Assembly: GCF_001690705.1 (NCBI RefSeq)
Contig: NZ_LZGK01000011.1
Coordinates: 248,001-312,000 of the forward strand
Reading direction: 5' to 3'
Length of the DNA stretch: 64,000 bases
Source: Gilliamella sp. wkB178
GTDB lineage: Bacteria > Pseudomonadota > Gammaproteobacteria > Enterobacterales > Orbaceae
The translations under genes were made by a program, and so were the position numbers. The notes under the pieces were generated by a model. That model was not told where the DNA came from. It ran no database searches and saw nothing but the letters and a program-made list of their open reading frames with translations. Numbering within the stretch: position 1 is the first letter of the stretch; each line of letters opens with the position of its first letter. Shown piece after piece: positions 26,378-35,434 of this stretch.

Positions 26378-27355
26378 TCATTTGATTTTGTTTTGTTGTA
26401 AGCTCAGTACTGTTCTAGCATTAGAGGCACTAGTGGCAATAATATCAATTACCCCTGAGCGTAAAGCACCTAAAATTGCTGTAGCTTTAGTGTTTTCCGA
26501 GGCAATAGCAATCACACATGGAATGTTGCGCAGTTCTTCTATGCTTAAACCTATTACGCGGTCATTCATGGCAGTGTCAATAGGATCACCATTAATATCA
26601 AAGAATCCATAACCAGCAATATCACCGATAACACCTTGATTTAAAGTGGCATCTGTTATTTCTTGTGGAGTGAACCAACCTAATTGCACCATGTAACAGT
26701 TTTCGTTCATGTCCCCAAGACCAACTAGGGCTATATCAGCTTTAGAGGCTCGTTCTAAGGTATCTTTGATTACACGATTCTGAATGAAGGCTTGTTTTAA
26801 TTCACGATTTTCGACATACGCGGGTGCATATAAGGTTTCACTAGTTGCGTTAAATTTACGGGCTAAACTACGACTGATATGGTCAGCATCAATTAGATCA
26901 CCAACTCGTTGCGTGCCACCAATGCCACAAATAAATTTACATTGCTTTTCTGGGAAGACACCCACATGACTAGCAACCGCGGCTACATTTCGCCCTTGAC
27001 CAACGGCAACGGTCATACCATTTTTTAAAACACTAGATAAATAATTAGTGACCAACGATGCTACTTGTCGGCGTTGTTCATCTTCATCTTGATGATCTAA
27101 TGCAATAAGTGCTCGTTTAATACCAAAATTATTTACAAATTGTTGTTCAATGTTGGAACTAAAGATTGGATGATATTTGACATTTATTTCAACAATACCT
27201 TCAGCTCGGGCTTTTTTTAGCAAACGACCTACTTTAATACGAGAAATCCCAAACCGTTGCGCTATTTCTTCTTGTGTTTGTTCATGTTCGTAATAAGCAA
27301 CTGCAATTTCGGTCAGTAGTTCAGATTCTTGCTTATCTTCAAATATACCCATCAT
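26378..27355 (-). CDS. SorC/DeoR-type sugar-responsive transcription regulator
   Basis: 325 aa. An N-terminal helix-turn-helix (TQEEIAQRFGISRIKVGRLLKKA, residues ~28-50) is followed by a sugar-phosphate-binding domain of the SorC C-terminal family (GQGRNVAAVASHV; GIGGTQRVGDLIDAD; GVIGDIAGYGFFD). It is the last gene of dhaM-dhaK-dhaL-isomerase-regulator, 15 bp after the isomerase. Probably senses a phosphorylated triose or tetrulose and controls this operon and the MFS/amidohydrolase pair. Confidence 0.87.
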   Translation of the reverse strand: MMGIFEDKQESELLTEIAVAYYEHEQTQEEIAQRFGISRIKVGRLLKKARAEGIVEINVKYHPIFSSNIEQQFVNNFGIKRALIALDHQDEDEQRRQVASLVTNYLSSVLKNGMTVAVGQGRNVAAVASHVGVFPEKQCKFICGIGGTQRVGDLIDADHISRSLARKFNATSETLYAPAYVENRELKQAFIQNRVIKDTLERASKADIALVGLGDMNENCYMVQLGWFTPQEITDATLNQGVIGDIAGYGFFDINGDPIDTAMNDRVIGLSIEELRNIPCVIAIASENTKATAILGALRSGVIDIIATSASNARTVLSLQQNKIK

Positions 27356-27370
27356 ATTCGCCTTGTTATA

Positions 27371-28150
27371 TTAATTTTGCTGATTAATAGCAGATAATAT
27401 ATTACAAAAGCCGCTAGCTTGCCATGCACTTCGCCCAATAAATAGTCCATCAATATTCGGTTTGACTATTAATGCGGTTGAATTTTCTAAATTAACACTA
27501 CCCCCATATAATAAAATCATTTGCTGAGCTATATCGTTACCATAAACTTCAATTAAAGCCGCGCGTAATTTTTGATGAATGTATTCTGCTTCATCAGGAG
27601 TAGCTGGAACTCCTTGATCACCAATGGCCCAAATTGGTTCGTAGGCAATCATAACTTGTGTAGCTTGTTGTTTATCAACGCCAGACAAGGCAATTTTCAT
27701 TTGTTTAACCACTACTTCCGCAGAAACGCCCCATGATTTTTCTTCAGCACTATCACCAATGCATACTAAAGGTGTTAACCCATGCTTTAAGGCTGCTTGT
27801 ACTTTTTTATTAACAGCAAAATCAGTTTCGCCAAAATATTCACGGCGTTCAGAGTGCCCCATTTCTACTAGTTTTGCACCGGTGTCCTTGACCATAACAG
27901 GTGAAATTTCACCAGTAAAAGCCCCAGCATCTTGATAATGCATATTTTGTACACCGGTTAAGCAATTTAATTTATGTGTTGTTATGTAGTCTGTAACTTC
28001 ACGGATGCAAGTGAATGGTGGAATAACAAAAGGCTGAATATGACTTTTTAGATTTTCGGGATAAAAAGTCTTAAACTGTTCACAAAATAATAATGCTTCA
28101 GCCAGAGTTTTATTCATCTTCCAACTGGTACCTATGTATATTTTTTTCAT
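27371..28150 (-). CDS. lerI: triosephosphate-isomerase-like L-erythrulose-1-phosphate isomerase
   Basis: 259 aa TIM-family isomerase. Catalytic Lys in GTSWKMNKTLAEA, His in GHSERREYFGE and Glu in YEPIWAIG are all present. The N-terminal TSWKMN instead of the housekeeping GNWKMN is what is seen in EryH/LerI tetrulose-phosphate isomerases. It sits next to a Dha-type kinase, the combination known from L-erythrulose catabolism. I infer isomerisation of L-erythrulose-1-phosphate to D-erythrulose-4-phosphate; a second triosephosphate isomerase cannot be excluded. Confidence 0.75.
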   Translation of the reverse strand: MKKIYIGTSWKMNKTLAEALLFCEQFKTFYPENLKSHIQPFVIPPFTCIREVTDYITTHKLNCLTGVQNMHYQDAGAFTGEISPVMVKDTGAKLVEMGHSERREYFGETDFAVNKKVQAALKHGLTPLVCIGDSAEEKSWGVSAEVVVKQMKIALSGVDKQQATQVMIAYEPIWAIGDQGVPATPDEAEYIHQKLRAALIEVYGNDIAQQMILLYGGSVNLENSTALIVKPNIDGLFIGRSAWQASGFCNILSAINQQN

Positions 28151-28184
28151 ATTTAACCTTTTATTTTGTGCTAATAATTGATAC

Positions 28185-28838
28185 CTAGTTAGGCAATTTT
28201 TTTAGTTGTTGTAAAAATACATCCATAATCATCCATGATGATTCCGAACCAGCATCGCGGTGACCGATCGCTCTTTCACCAAGTCGCATTGAGCGACCTT
28301 TTTTGGCAATAAGTGGAATGGTGTGATCAGAACCTTTTTTCATTTCGGCTACGCAATTTGCCAATGTTTGTACCGGATCGTCACCCTCTTGGTATTGTTT
28401 TAATACTTCCAGTCCAGGCAGCAAAGCATCAATCATGGTTTTGTCATCAAGTTCAGCTTTGCCCCTAAGTTGAACCGCTTCAACACCATCTTGATACATT
28501 TGGCAAAATTCTTTAAAGGTAACTTGCTGTTTATTAGCTATATGAGTTGCCATTTTCATAAAAAAACTACCATATAATGGGCCTGAAGCGCCACCCACTT
28601 TACTTAATAGGATCATTCCAACTTTTTTCATTAATTCAGCAATGTCGGCAGTTGATTGTTCTAAAGTTGGTAGCTGTTTAGATACTTCACGAAAACCTAT
28701 GGTTAAATTAATACCATGATCGCCATCACCTATATCGGAATCTAATTTACTTAAGTGATCACGATTTTCTTCCGCCATTAACGCTAACTGTTTAAAAGTT
28801 TCAATAAAATAATTTTTATCTAATATAAGTTGTGCCAT
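28185..28838 (-). CDS. dhaL: dihydroxyacetone-kinase-type subunit DhaL
   Basis: ADP-binding subunit of the PTS-dependent Dha kinase. DSDIGDGDHGINLTIGF carries the Mg-coordinating aspartates; GGASGPLYGSFF and GSDHTIPL...GRSMRLGERAIGHRDAGSES follow. I start at MAQLILDK, with AGGAG five to six bases upstream (the longer frame to 28856 lacks one), giving 217 aa. It transfers phosphate from DhaM to the substrate held by DhaK. 19 bp after dhaK. Confidence 0.9.
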   Translation of the reverse strand: MAQLILDKNYFIETFKQLALMAEENRDHLSKLDSDIGDGDHGINLTIGFREVSKQLPTLEQSTADIAELMKKVGMILLSKVGGASGPLYGSFFMKMATHIANKQQVTFKEFCQMYQDGVEAVQLRGKAELDDKTMIDALLPGLEVLKQYQEGDDPVQTLANCVAEMKKGSDHTIPLIAKKGRSMRLGERAIGHRDAGSESSWMIMDVFLQQLKKLPN

Positions 28839-28856
28839 ATTTAATCTCCTAAACAA

Positions 28857-29855
28857 TTAATATGCAATTTTAAAATATGGAGCGTCACATGGATGATCGA
28901 GTAACTGTTTAAGTTCGTCATCGATTTTGATTATGGAGATAGAGATCCCAACCATGTCCATCGAGGTAACATAATTACCAACTAATGGCTTATGAATGCT
29001 GATGCCATTTTCATTTAATAATTGGTGAGCTTTACGGTAGCAGATATATTGATCCATCAAAGCTAAGCCACCAAGTCCATTTATTAATAATTGGACTTCA
29101 TCACCAGCTTTAATATTTGAGTCCTTTAATAAATAAGCTATCAGTTGACTAACAACGATATCAGCTTTTTCAAGCTTGGTTCTTTCAATACCTGGTTCAC
29201 CGTGTATACCCATGCCGACTTCCATGTCACCATCTTCCATATCAAAAATAACTTCACCAGTAACAGGCAATGTGCAGGACGATAAAGCTACCCCCATGGA
29301 GTAAGTATTAGCATTAGCTTTTTCGGTTAAGGCTTTAACTTGGTCGAGATCATAACCTTTAGCCGCGGCACTGGCGGCGACTTTAAACACGAATACATCA
29401 CCAGCGACACCGCGACGATCAGCTATGTTTTGTGAAGAGTAAATATCGTCGGTGACTGTTACCGATTCTACTCTGATGCCATCGGCAGCTGCAAATTCGG
29501 CACCCATGTCAAAATTCATTACGTCTCCAGCATAATTACCATAAACAAATAAGCACCCTTTACCTGAATCGACCGCTTTAACTGCTTCATAACAATATTC
29601 CGGTGATGGTGAAGTGTTAACATTACCTACAGCAGCCGCATCAGCAAAGTCTTTACCTACATAGCCAATAAATGCTGGTTCATGGCCAGAACCTCCACCA
29701 ACAATAATACGTACGCGTGGTTCTTTACTTATTTTTTTGCTGATAATAACTCGATCACAATCATCTTTTAACTTTACATAATCACTATGTGCTAAGCAAT
29801 AACCTTCTAGCATTTCTTCAACTACATCGTAACCATCATTAATTAGTCTTTTCAT
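28857..29855 (-). CDS. dhaK: dihydroxyacetone-kinase-type subunit DhaK
   Basis: Binds the keto-sugar covalently through a histidine. GGGSGHEPAFIGYVG near residue 53, GNYAGDVMNFDMG near 107 and the hemiaminal-forming His in GMGIHGEPGIER near 216 are clear. 332 aa against ~356 in E. coli DhaK. Paired with dhaL and dhaM. Together with the erythrulose-type isomerase the substrate could be a tetrulose instead of dihydroxyacetone. Confidence 0.9.
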   Translation of the reverse strand: MKRLINDGYDVVEEMLEGYCLAHSDYVKLKDDCDRVIISKKISKEPRVRIIVGGGSGHEPAFIGYVGKDFADAAAVGNVNTSPSPEYCYEAVKAVDSGKGCLFVYGNYAGDVMNFDMGAEFAAADGIRVESVTVTDDIYSSQNIADRRGVAGDVFVFKVAASAAAKGYDLDQVKALTEKANANTYSMGVALSSCTLPVTGEVIFDMEDGDMEVGMGIHGEPGIERTKLEKADIVVSQLIAYLLKDSNIKAGDEVQLLINGLGGLALMDQYICYRKAHQLLNENGISIHKPLVGNYVTSMDMVGISISIIKIDDELKQLLDHPCDAPYFKIAY

Positions 29856-29871
29856 TACATACCCATTTATG

Positions 29872-30255
29872 TTAAATATTTTCTAATTCATTTAGAATTG
29901 CATCTAAATCATCGTCAACTAAAGCTTGTACTGCTGCAACAAACGAACCTTCAATTAGAGGTGCATCGACTAAAAGAATTTTTTCCTTTAATTTTTCATC
30001 ACTAATAAGATCTATGGCCGTTTCAGAACTTAAAATGGCACTACCTATATCCGCAAAAATGAGTATATGTTTATCATCTTGGCATTGTTCAATGATTTCC
30101 ATAACGGCAATCGGATTAGTACCTAATCTGCCATCGTCGGTACCACCAGCAGAAAATATTTTTACATTATCTGAAGTACCTACCATTTCATCAATCATTT
30201 CTTTTAACCCATCAGTAATTTTTTTACTGTGAGAGACTAAAATAATACTAATCAT
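29872..30255 (-). CDS. dhaM: PTS-dependent dihydroxyacetone kinase phosphotransferase subunit DhaM
   Basis: 127 aa EIIA(Man)-type domain. Active-site His in LVSHSKKI near residue 9, then AGGTDDGRLGTNP and IFADIGSAILS. Unlike E. coli DhaM it has no fused HPr or EI domain, so it must receive phosphate from free HPr. First gene of the operon, with DNA inverted repeats upstream. Confidence 0.9.
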   Translation of the reverse strand: MISIILVSHSKKITDGLKEMIDEMVGTSDNVKIFSAGGTDDGRLGTNPIAVMEIIEQCQDDKHILIFADIGSAILSSETAIDLISDEKLKEKILLVDAPLIEGSFVAAVQALVDDDLDAILNELENI

Positions 30256-30296
30256 TTATTTCCTCTTGGTATTTATGTCACTTATCATCCCAATGA

Positions 30297-30323
30297 ACAA
30301 AAGTTAACAATTAAAACTTTTGT
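30297..30323. promoter_or_regulatory. inverted repeat upstream of dhaM
   Basis: Perfect 9-bp arms ACAAAAGTT and AACTTTTGT with a 9-bp spacer, 42 bp before dhaM. It shares AACAA/TTGTT cores with the palindrome at 26085, so it may be a second SorC-family site. Confidence 0.45.
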
Positions 30324-30490
30324 AAAAAATTATAGCTATAACTCATAAATTTAAAAGAATTATTAGGAAAAAACGTGATTAAGATCCCAATATATTATTA
30401 ATAAAATAATTCTTTACCGTTGTTTCTTGTCGAGAACAGAATTTATGATATATGATTAATGGTCTTTTTTTATATTTGATAATTTATGTT

Positions 30491-30535
30491 GTTCTAAATA
30501 TCAATCATTGTTCAAATGATAGTTCAATTTGGAAC
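30491..30535. promoter_or_regulatory. IclR-type operator candidate upstream of TIM-barrel gene
   Basis: Left arm GTTCTAAATATCAATC, right arm ending GGAAC. The left arm matches the operator before the IclR gene at 31671 over the first 11 bases. Confidence 0.45.
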
Positions 30536-30549
30536 ATTAGGGGAAGCAT

Positions 30550-31395
30550 ATGAGTAATTCATTACAATTAGCAGTTAATATGTCCATTTATGATGGTTAT
30601 GACTTAGAGGAAGCGTTATTTTCAGTTAAAAAATGCGGTTATAATTATTTTGAATTAGCATACAATTTAGGCTATGTGAGTAAAGTCAATTCTGAACTAT
30701 TTAGTGAAGATAATGCAAATTATATCAATAAATTAAAACACAAACATAATTTAACTGTGTCCGCACTTGGTTGTACTATGAACTTAGCCGATGATAATAT
30801 GGTCGCAGCTTTTAAAGAAAGAATTAAGTTTGCCCATATGATTGGAGCTCCTTTCCTGAATACTTGCGTAGCTAAAAAAGATGAGCACAATGTTGTGGTC
30901 GCCAATTTAAAACAAATTGTGCCAGATCTTAATAAATATGGCTGCATTTTATGTATAGAAAATGCCGGCGATTATGATTATAACGCTTTTACCTCATTAG
31001 CTGATGGAGTGAATATGTTAAATGAGGTGGCTAGCAATGCTATTGCTTTAAATTGGGATCCAGGAAATATGGTTACTTATGCGGCCCATTTGGATATTAA
31101 TCAACAAGCCATGGATGCTATCACTTATTGTAAGCATTTCCATATTAAGGATGTCAAAATTATTAATGAAGAATTTTACTTTTGCGCTATTGGCGACGGC
31201 ATTATTGATTATTCAGAAATCGTGAAGCAATTAGCGGTTAAAAATATTCCTGTTAGTTTTGAAATTCCACTTAAAATGCATCGGTTAAAAGATAGTACTC
31301 CGATTAGAAGTGAACATAAAGTTGATATTGATATCATCGAAAACACTCTAGTGGCGTCACTTAATTATGTTAAAAAATTGGTGAATGTTAAATAA
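30550..31395 (+). CDS. sugar-phosphate isomerase/epimerase-like TIM-barrel protein
   Basis: 281 aa AP-endonuclease-2-type barrel (xylose-isomerase-like superfamily: hydroxypyruvate isomerase, IolE/IolI, tagatose epimerase). Metal-ligand strands visible: Glu in CIENAGDYDYN near residue 136, Asp/Asn in ALNWDPGNM near 173, His in CKHFHIKDVK near 198, Glu in VSFEIPLK near 238. Own promoter region with an IclR-type site. Lies between the dha operon and the kdg/kdu operon; substrate unknown. Confidence 0.78.
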   Translation: MSNSLQLAVNMSIYDGYDLEEALFSVKKCGYNYFELAYNLGYVSKVNSELFSEDNANYINKLKHKHNLTVSALGCTMNLADDNMVAAFKERIKFAHMIGAPFLNTCVAKKDEHNVVVANLKQIVPDLNKYGCILCIENAGDYDYNAFTSLADGVNMLNEVASNAIALNWDPGNMVTYAAHLDINQQAMDAITYCKHFHIKDVKIINEEFYFCAIGDGIIDYSEIVKQLAVKNIPVSFEIPLKMHRLKDSTPIRSEHKVDIDIIENTLVASLNYVKKLVNVK

Positions 31396-31709
31396 GTACA
31401 TTATGCTAGCCCATAGTCATGAGTAATATGACTTGGTAACTGCATGTTAATTACAAATACTTAAACAATTGCCCTGGTTTATTACTAAAACAGGTTATTA
31501 CTAAATTTTCTTTAGTGTAATCTGCTCATTAGTGTTTTTTGCTATCCAGTTATTCACCTATTCAATTAACTATTGTTATTTGCAATTTAAATTTGTGTTG
31601 GTAAAATTTATCCGTTTTTTGCTAATTTTGTGATCTATGTCCAGATTGATTTATTTTTTTCTGTTATTTTGTTCTAAATATAAAACAATGAGTTTCATAT
31701 ATAGAACTT
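31396..31709. other. control region of the IclR-kdgT-kduI-kduD operon
   Basis: No gene seen. Contains the operator at 31671-31707 and a TGTGATCTATGTCCAG sequence near 31631 that could be a weak CRP site. Confidence 0.5.
31671..31707. promoter_or_regulatory. IclR-type operator directly before the regulator gene
   Basis: Arms GTTCTAAATATAAAAC and GTTTCATATATAGAAC (two mismatches in 16) with a 5-bp spacer, ending 3 bp before the ATG at 31710. Position suggests autorepression of the whole operon. Confidence 0.6.
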
Positions 31710-32471
31710 ATGGATAATTTAATTAACAGTAAAGCCCCAGCAGCAGTTAGGTTAATCTCGATTTTAAATTATATTGCCAATAATGAGGATGCCAGTTTTA
31801 CCGATCTATGTAAAGCCTTATCCATTCCCAAAAGTAGTACTCATTACTTGCTGGAAGTATTAACAACCTCTCAATTTCTTCGTCAACGTTGTGATGGCCG
31901 TTATGTATTAGGTTTACGCTTATTTGAACTTGGTGGGCTATCAATTAAAAACATTGACCTACGAAGAGAAGCCATTGAATTTATGCATGAATTAGTCAAT
32001 GTAACTGAACTTACTAGCCATTTAGGAATTTTGGACGGTAATCGTGGCTTTTTTCTGTCTAAAGTCGAATCACCTAAGGCGATTGTAAAAACATCATGGG
32101 AAGGGAAAAAAATTATTTTTAATCGCATGGCATTAGGTAAGGTTTTGTTAGCTTGGCTACCAGAAAGCCAAATTCTAGAAATACTTGAGGAATGTAATTT
32201 TGAGCCACGTACAAAAAATACAATTACCAATAAGCATGACTTTGTACAACACTTAAAATTAGTTAAACAACAAGGATGGGCCATTGATGATGGGGAGGAT
32301 ATAGCTGAAATCTGTTGTATCGCAGCGCCTATTTTTAATAAACGAGGTCAAGTTATTGCCGCATTAGGCGTTAATGGAATGCAATCTCAATATGCAAATG
32401 GGAAAAAACAACAACATTTAAATAATTTATTAATAACCTGTAAAAAAATATCTGATGTGATTAATCATTGA
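31710..32471 (+). CDS. IclR-family regulator, KdgR-like
   Basis: 253 aa. Winged helix-turn-helix at residues ~14-75 (FTDLCKALSIPKSSTHYLLEVL; GRYVLGLRLFELG), then an IclR effector domain (TSHLGILDG; FNRMALGKVLLAWLP; GWAIDDGEDIAEICCIAAPIF). First gene of an operon with kdgT, kduI and kduD, so its effector is probably KDG or another deoxy-keto acid, as for KdgR. Related to the IclR protein at 51252. Confidence 0.87.
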   Translation: MDNLINSKAPAAVRLISILNYIANNEDASFTDLCKALSIPKSSTHYLLEVLTTSQFLRQRCDGRYVLGLRLFELGGLSIKNIDLRREAIEFMHELVNVTELTSHLGILDGNRGFFLSKVESPKAIVKTSWEGKKIIFNRMALGKVLLAWLPESQILEILEECNFEPRTKNTITNKHDFVQHLKLVKQQGWAIDDGEDIAEICCIAAPIFNKRGQVIAALGVNGMQSQYANGKKQQHLNNLLITCKKISDVINH

Positions 32472-32513
32472 TGGATATCAATATGTTTAATATTTAAATT
32501 GAAAGGAAGATGT

Positions 32514-33482
32514 ATGCAAATTAAAAAAGCCATTGATAAAATCCCTGGAGGATTAATGTTAGTACCTCTATTTTTGGGTGCCTTATGTAATACCTTTTTC
32601 CCCAATGCTGGGCCATATTTAGGTTCGTTCAGTAATGGTTTAATTAAAGGTACTGTGCCAATTTTGGCTGTTTGGTTCTTCTGTATGGGGGCTTCAATAG
32701 AATTAAAAGCAACCGGAACCATGTTAAGAAAATCTGGTGTACTGGTGGTTACGAAGATAGCTACAGCTTGGGTAGTTGCACTTATTGCCGGTAGTTTTTG
32801 GACACATGGTTATATGGTTGAAGGTGGTCTTTTTGCTGGTCTATCAATTCTAGCTTTAGTTGCGTCTATGGATATGACCAACGGTGGTTTGTATGCCGCA
32901 CTAATGAATCAATATGGTTCCAAAGAAGAAGCTGGTGCTTTTGTGTTAATGTCGTTAGAATCCGGGCCTTTAATGACCATGGTTATTCTTGGTGCTTCTG
33001 GTATTGCAAGCTTTGAACCTCAATTATTCCTAGGTGCGGTATTACCATTTTTGATTGGTTTCCTTTTAGGTAATATCGATCCTGATTTGCGTAAAATGTT
33101 TGGCAGTGCAGTACAAACATTAATTCCATTCTTCGCATTTGCATTAGGTAATGGTATTAAGTTGCAAGTTATTGCCCAAACTGGTTTTACCGGCATTCTT
33201 TTAGGTTTATCAATCATTGTTATTACAGGTATTCCGCTAATCTTGGCCGATAAATTTTTAGGTGGTGGTAATGGTACTGCGGGTATTGGGGCATCGAGTA
33301 CGGCTGGTGCGGCAGTTGCTACACCAATGTTAATAGGTGAAATGGCACCAGAATTTAAACCAATTGCTCCGGCTGCTACTGCACTTGTGGCCACTAGCGT
33401 TATTGTGACTTCAATTGTGGTTCCAATTTTGACATCACTTTGGGCTAAACGTTTTGGTAATTATAAACCAAGTGATAATTAG
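32514..33482 (+). CDS. kdgT: 2-keto-3-deoxygluconate permease
   Basis: 322 aa KdgT-family proton symporter. [19 protein letters not shown] at the N-terminus, [18 protein letters not shown] in the middle and [15 protein letters not shown] near the C-terminus are family-typical; about ten membrane segments. Start chosen at ATG 32514 with AAGGAAG just upstream (a TTG at 32499 is less likely). Imports KDG or similar uronate breakdown products for KduI/KduD. Confidence 0.92.
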   Translation: MQIKKAIDKIPGGLMLVPLFLGALCNTFFPNAGPYLGSFSNGLIKGTVPILAVWFFCMGASIELKATGTMLRKSGVLVVTKIATAWVVALIAGSFWTHGYMVEGGLFAGLSILALVASMDMTNGGLYAALMNQYGSKEEAGAFVLMSLESGPLMTMVILGASGIASFEPQLFLGAVLPFLIGFLLGNIDPDLRKMFGSAVQTLIPFFAFALGNGIKLQVIAQTGFTGILLGLSIIVITGIPLILADKFLGGGNGTAGIGASSTAGAAVATPMLIGEMAPEFKPIAPAATALVATSVIVTSIVVPILTSLWAKRFGNYKPSDN

Positions 33483-33544
33483 GAATTAACAAATTAGTTT
33501 ATTGTGTAATTTTCTTTAACCGTTTTATTATAGAGGTAATTATT

Positions 33545-34381
33545 GTGGATATAAGACAAAGCATTCATAGCGATCACGCTAAACAACTTGATACCACAGG
33601 ATTGAGAAAAGAGTTTTTGATTCAAAAAATTTTTACAGCCGATGAGTATACAATGGTTTATAGCCATATTGATCGTATTGTAGTTGGTGGCATTATGCCT
33701 GTCACTAAAACCGTTTCCATTGGTGACGAAGTGGGTAAACAATTTGGTGTAAATTATTTTTTAGAACGTCGGGAATTAGGAGCAATTAATATTGGCGGTG
33801 ACGCTACTGTGACAGTTGATGGAGTAACTTATCAAGTACGCAATAATGAAGCTATTTATATTGCCAAAGGTTCTAAACATGTTGAATTTGTAAGTGTTGA
33901 TCCAAAACACCCGGCTAAACTGTATTACAATAGTGCGCCTGCACATGCAGTATTAAAAACTAGAGTTATTACGCAAAATGATGCCGTTAAACAAACCTTA
34001 GGTAGTATGGAAACTTGCAATAAGCGCACTATTTGCAAATATTTAGTACCAGATGTACTTGAAACTTGTCAACTAAGTATGGGTATGACACGTTTAGATG
34101 AAGGCAGTAACTGGAACTCAATGCCAACTCATACTCATGAACGCCGTATGGAAGTTTACTTTTACTTTGATATGGATGCGGACACGATTGTGTTCCATAT
34201 GATGGGTAAACCTCAAGAAACCAGACATATTGTGATGCATAATGAGCAAGCTGTTATTTCACCTAGTTGGTCTATCCATTCTGGAGTGGGGACTAAACGC
34301 TATACTTTTATTTGGGGCATGATTGGCGAAAATCTAACCTTCGATGATATGGATCATGTTGCGATGCAAGATTTACGATAA
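33545..34381 (+). CDS. kduI: 5-keto-4-deoxyuronate isomerase
   Basis: Converts 5-keto-4-deoxyuronate to 2,5-diketo-3-deoxygluconate in the breakdown of unsaturated uronates from pectin or glycosaminoglycans. 278 aa, as in E. coli KduI. Zinc ligands His-x-His and Glu in [16 protein letters not shown] near residue 197 and His in [10 protein letters not shown] near 240. GTG start with AGAGG upstream. Tight operon with kdgT and kduD. Confidence 0.95.
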   Translation: MDIRQSIHSDHAKQLDTTGLRKEFLIQKIFTADEYTMVYSHIDRIVVGGIMPVTKTVSIGDEVGKQFGVNYFLERRELGAINIGGDATVTVDGVTYQVRNNEAIYIAKGSKHVEFVSVDPKHPAKLYYNSAPAHAVLKTRVITQNDAVKQTLGSMETCNKRTICKYLVPDVLETCQLSMGMTRLDEGSNWNSMPTHTHERRMEVYFYFDMDADTIVFHMMGKPQETRHIVMHNEQAVISPSWSIHSGVGTKRYTFIWGMIGENLTFDDMDHVAMQDLR

Positions 34382-34438
34382 ATCTTATAATTGATAATTA
34401 TTGATTGTCTAAAATTATTTCGTTATAAGGAGAGTTTG

Positions 34439-35245
34439 ATGTCCAACTCGATTTTAAATAAATTTTCATTAAAAAATAAAGTAGCTTTAGTCACTGGTGC
34501 ATCTTACGGCATTGGCTATGCTATTGCTACGGCACTCCATCAAGCCGGTGCAACAATCGTTTTTAATGATAGATCAAAAGAGAATCTGGAAAAAGGTTTA
34601 GCCGACTATAAACAAGCGGGTATTAATGCACACGGTTATAGTTTTGATATTACAGATGAAGACAACGTTGCGAAAGGAATTAAGCAAATAGAAAAAGATG
34701 TTGGTATTATCGACATCTTAGTAAACAATGCCGGCGTGATTCAAAGAACGCCGATGTTGGAAACCTCGGTTGCTGATTTTCGCAAAGTGATTGATATTGA
34801 TTTAACTGGACAATTCATTATGGCAAAAGCTGTATTGCCATCAATGATTAAAAAAGGACATGGTAAAATCATCAATATCTGTTCAATGATGAGCGAATTA
34901 GGCCGTGAAACCATTGTTGGTTATGCGGCAGCTAAAGGTGGTTTGAAAATGCTGACTAAAAATATTTGTTCCGAATTTGGTCATGCAAATATTCAATGTA
35001 ATGGCATTGGTCCTGGTTACATTGCCACACCACAAACAGCGCCACTACGTGAAAAACAGGCGGATGGCTCACGTCATCCTTTTGATCAGTTTATCATTGC
35101 TAAAACTCCTGCAGCGAGATGGGGTGAACCGGATGATTTAGCTGGTGCTGCTGTCTTTTTAGCATCGGACGCATCTAATTTTGTTAATGGTCATATCCTG
35201 TATGTAGATGGCGGAATTTTGGCCTATATTGGTAAACAACCTTAA
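34439..35245 (+). CDS. kduD: 2-dehydro-3-deoxy-D-gluconate 5-dehydrogenase
   Basis: SDR enzyme that reduces 2,5-diketo-3-deoxygluconate to KDG. Nucleotide-binding TGASYGIGYAIA near residue 18, NNAGV near 92, catalytic YAAAKGG near 162. 268 aa from the ATG at 34439, which has AAGGAG eight bases upstream; the frame is open further upstream but has no ribosome site. Last gene of the operon, followed immediately by dispersed element E9. Confidence 0.93.
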   Translation: MSNSILNKFSLKNKVALVTGASYGIGYAIATALHQAGATIVFNDRSKENLEKGLADYKQAGINAHGYSFDITDEDNVAKGIKQIEKDVGIIDILVNNAGVIQRTPMLETSVADFRKVIDIDLTGQFIMAKAVLPSMIKKGHGKIINICSMMSELGRETIVGYAAAKGGLKMLTKNICSEFGHANIQCNGIGPGYIATPQTAPLREKQADGSRHPFDQFIIAKTPAARWGEPDDLAGAAVFLASDASNFVNGHILYVDGGILAYIGKQP

Positions 35246-35248
35246 ATA

Positions 35249-35290
35249 TTTTTATACGCAAACGTATACTTCTCAGGAAACATCTTGACA
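35249..35290 (+). repeat. dispersed palindromic element E9, right edge of catabolic island
   Basis: Nearly perfect element (one change, ATACTTCTC) three bases after the kduD stop, same orientation as E8. It is not next to a cassette gene. Confidence 0.85.
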
Positions 35291-35333
35291 GATTAAAGTG
35301 ATTTATAAATCAACTAAAATCTAGCATTAATAA

Positions 35334-35373
35334 AAAAGGTTGGCATGACCTATTAAGAGTCTGCCAACCTTTC
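35334..35373. terminator. intrinsic terminator between kduD and ppsA
   Basis: AAAGGTTGGCA and TGCCAACCTTT pair around a 16-nt loop; serves both convergent genes. Confidence 0.8.
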
Positions 35374-35434
35374 TTAGATGTTACTGTAAATTAATTCCTA
35401 ACTATTAAATAACACTCTGATTAAAATAGAACCA

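Larger units (their letters stand above)
30256..30549. other. divergent control region between dhaM and the TIM-barrel gene
   Basis: AT-rich, no gene. Holds the two operator candidates at 30297-30323 and 30491-30535. Confidence 0.5.

Noticed and set aside
27371-28150. Housekeeping triosephosphate isomerase
   Set aside because: The TSWKMN start and the Dha-kinase operon fit a tetrulose-phosphate isomerase better; left as the alternative in the feature entry.
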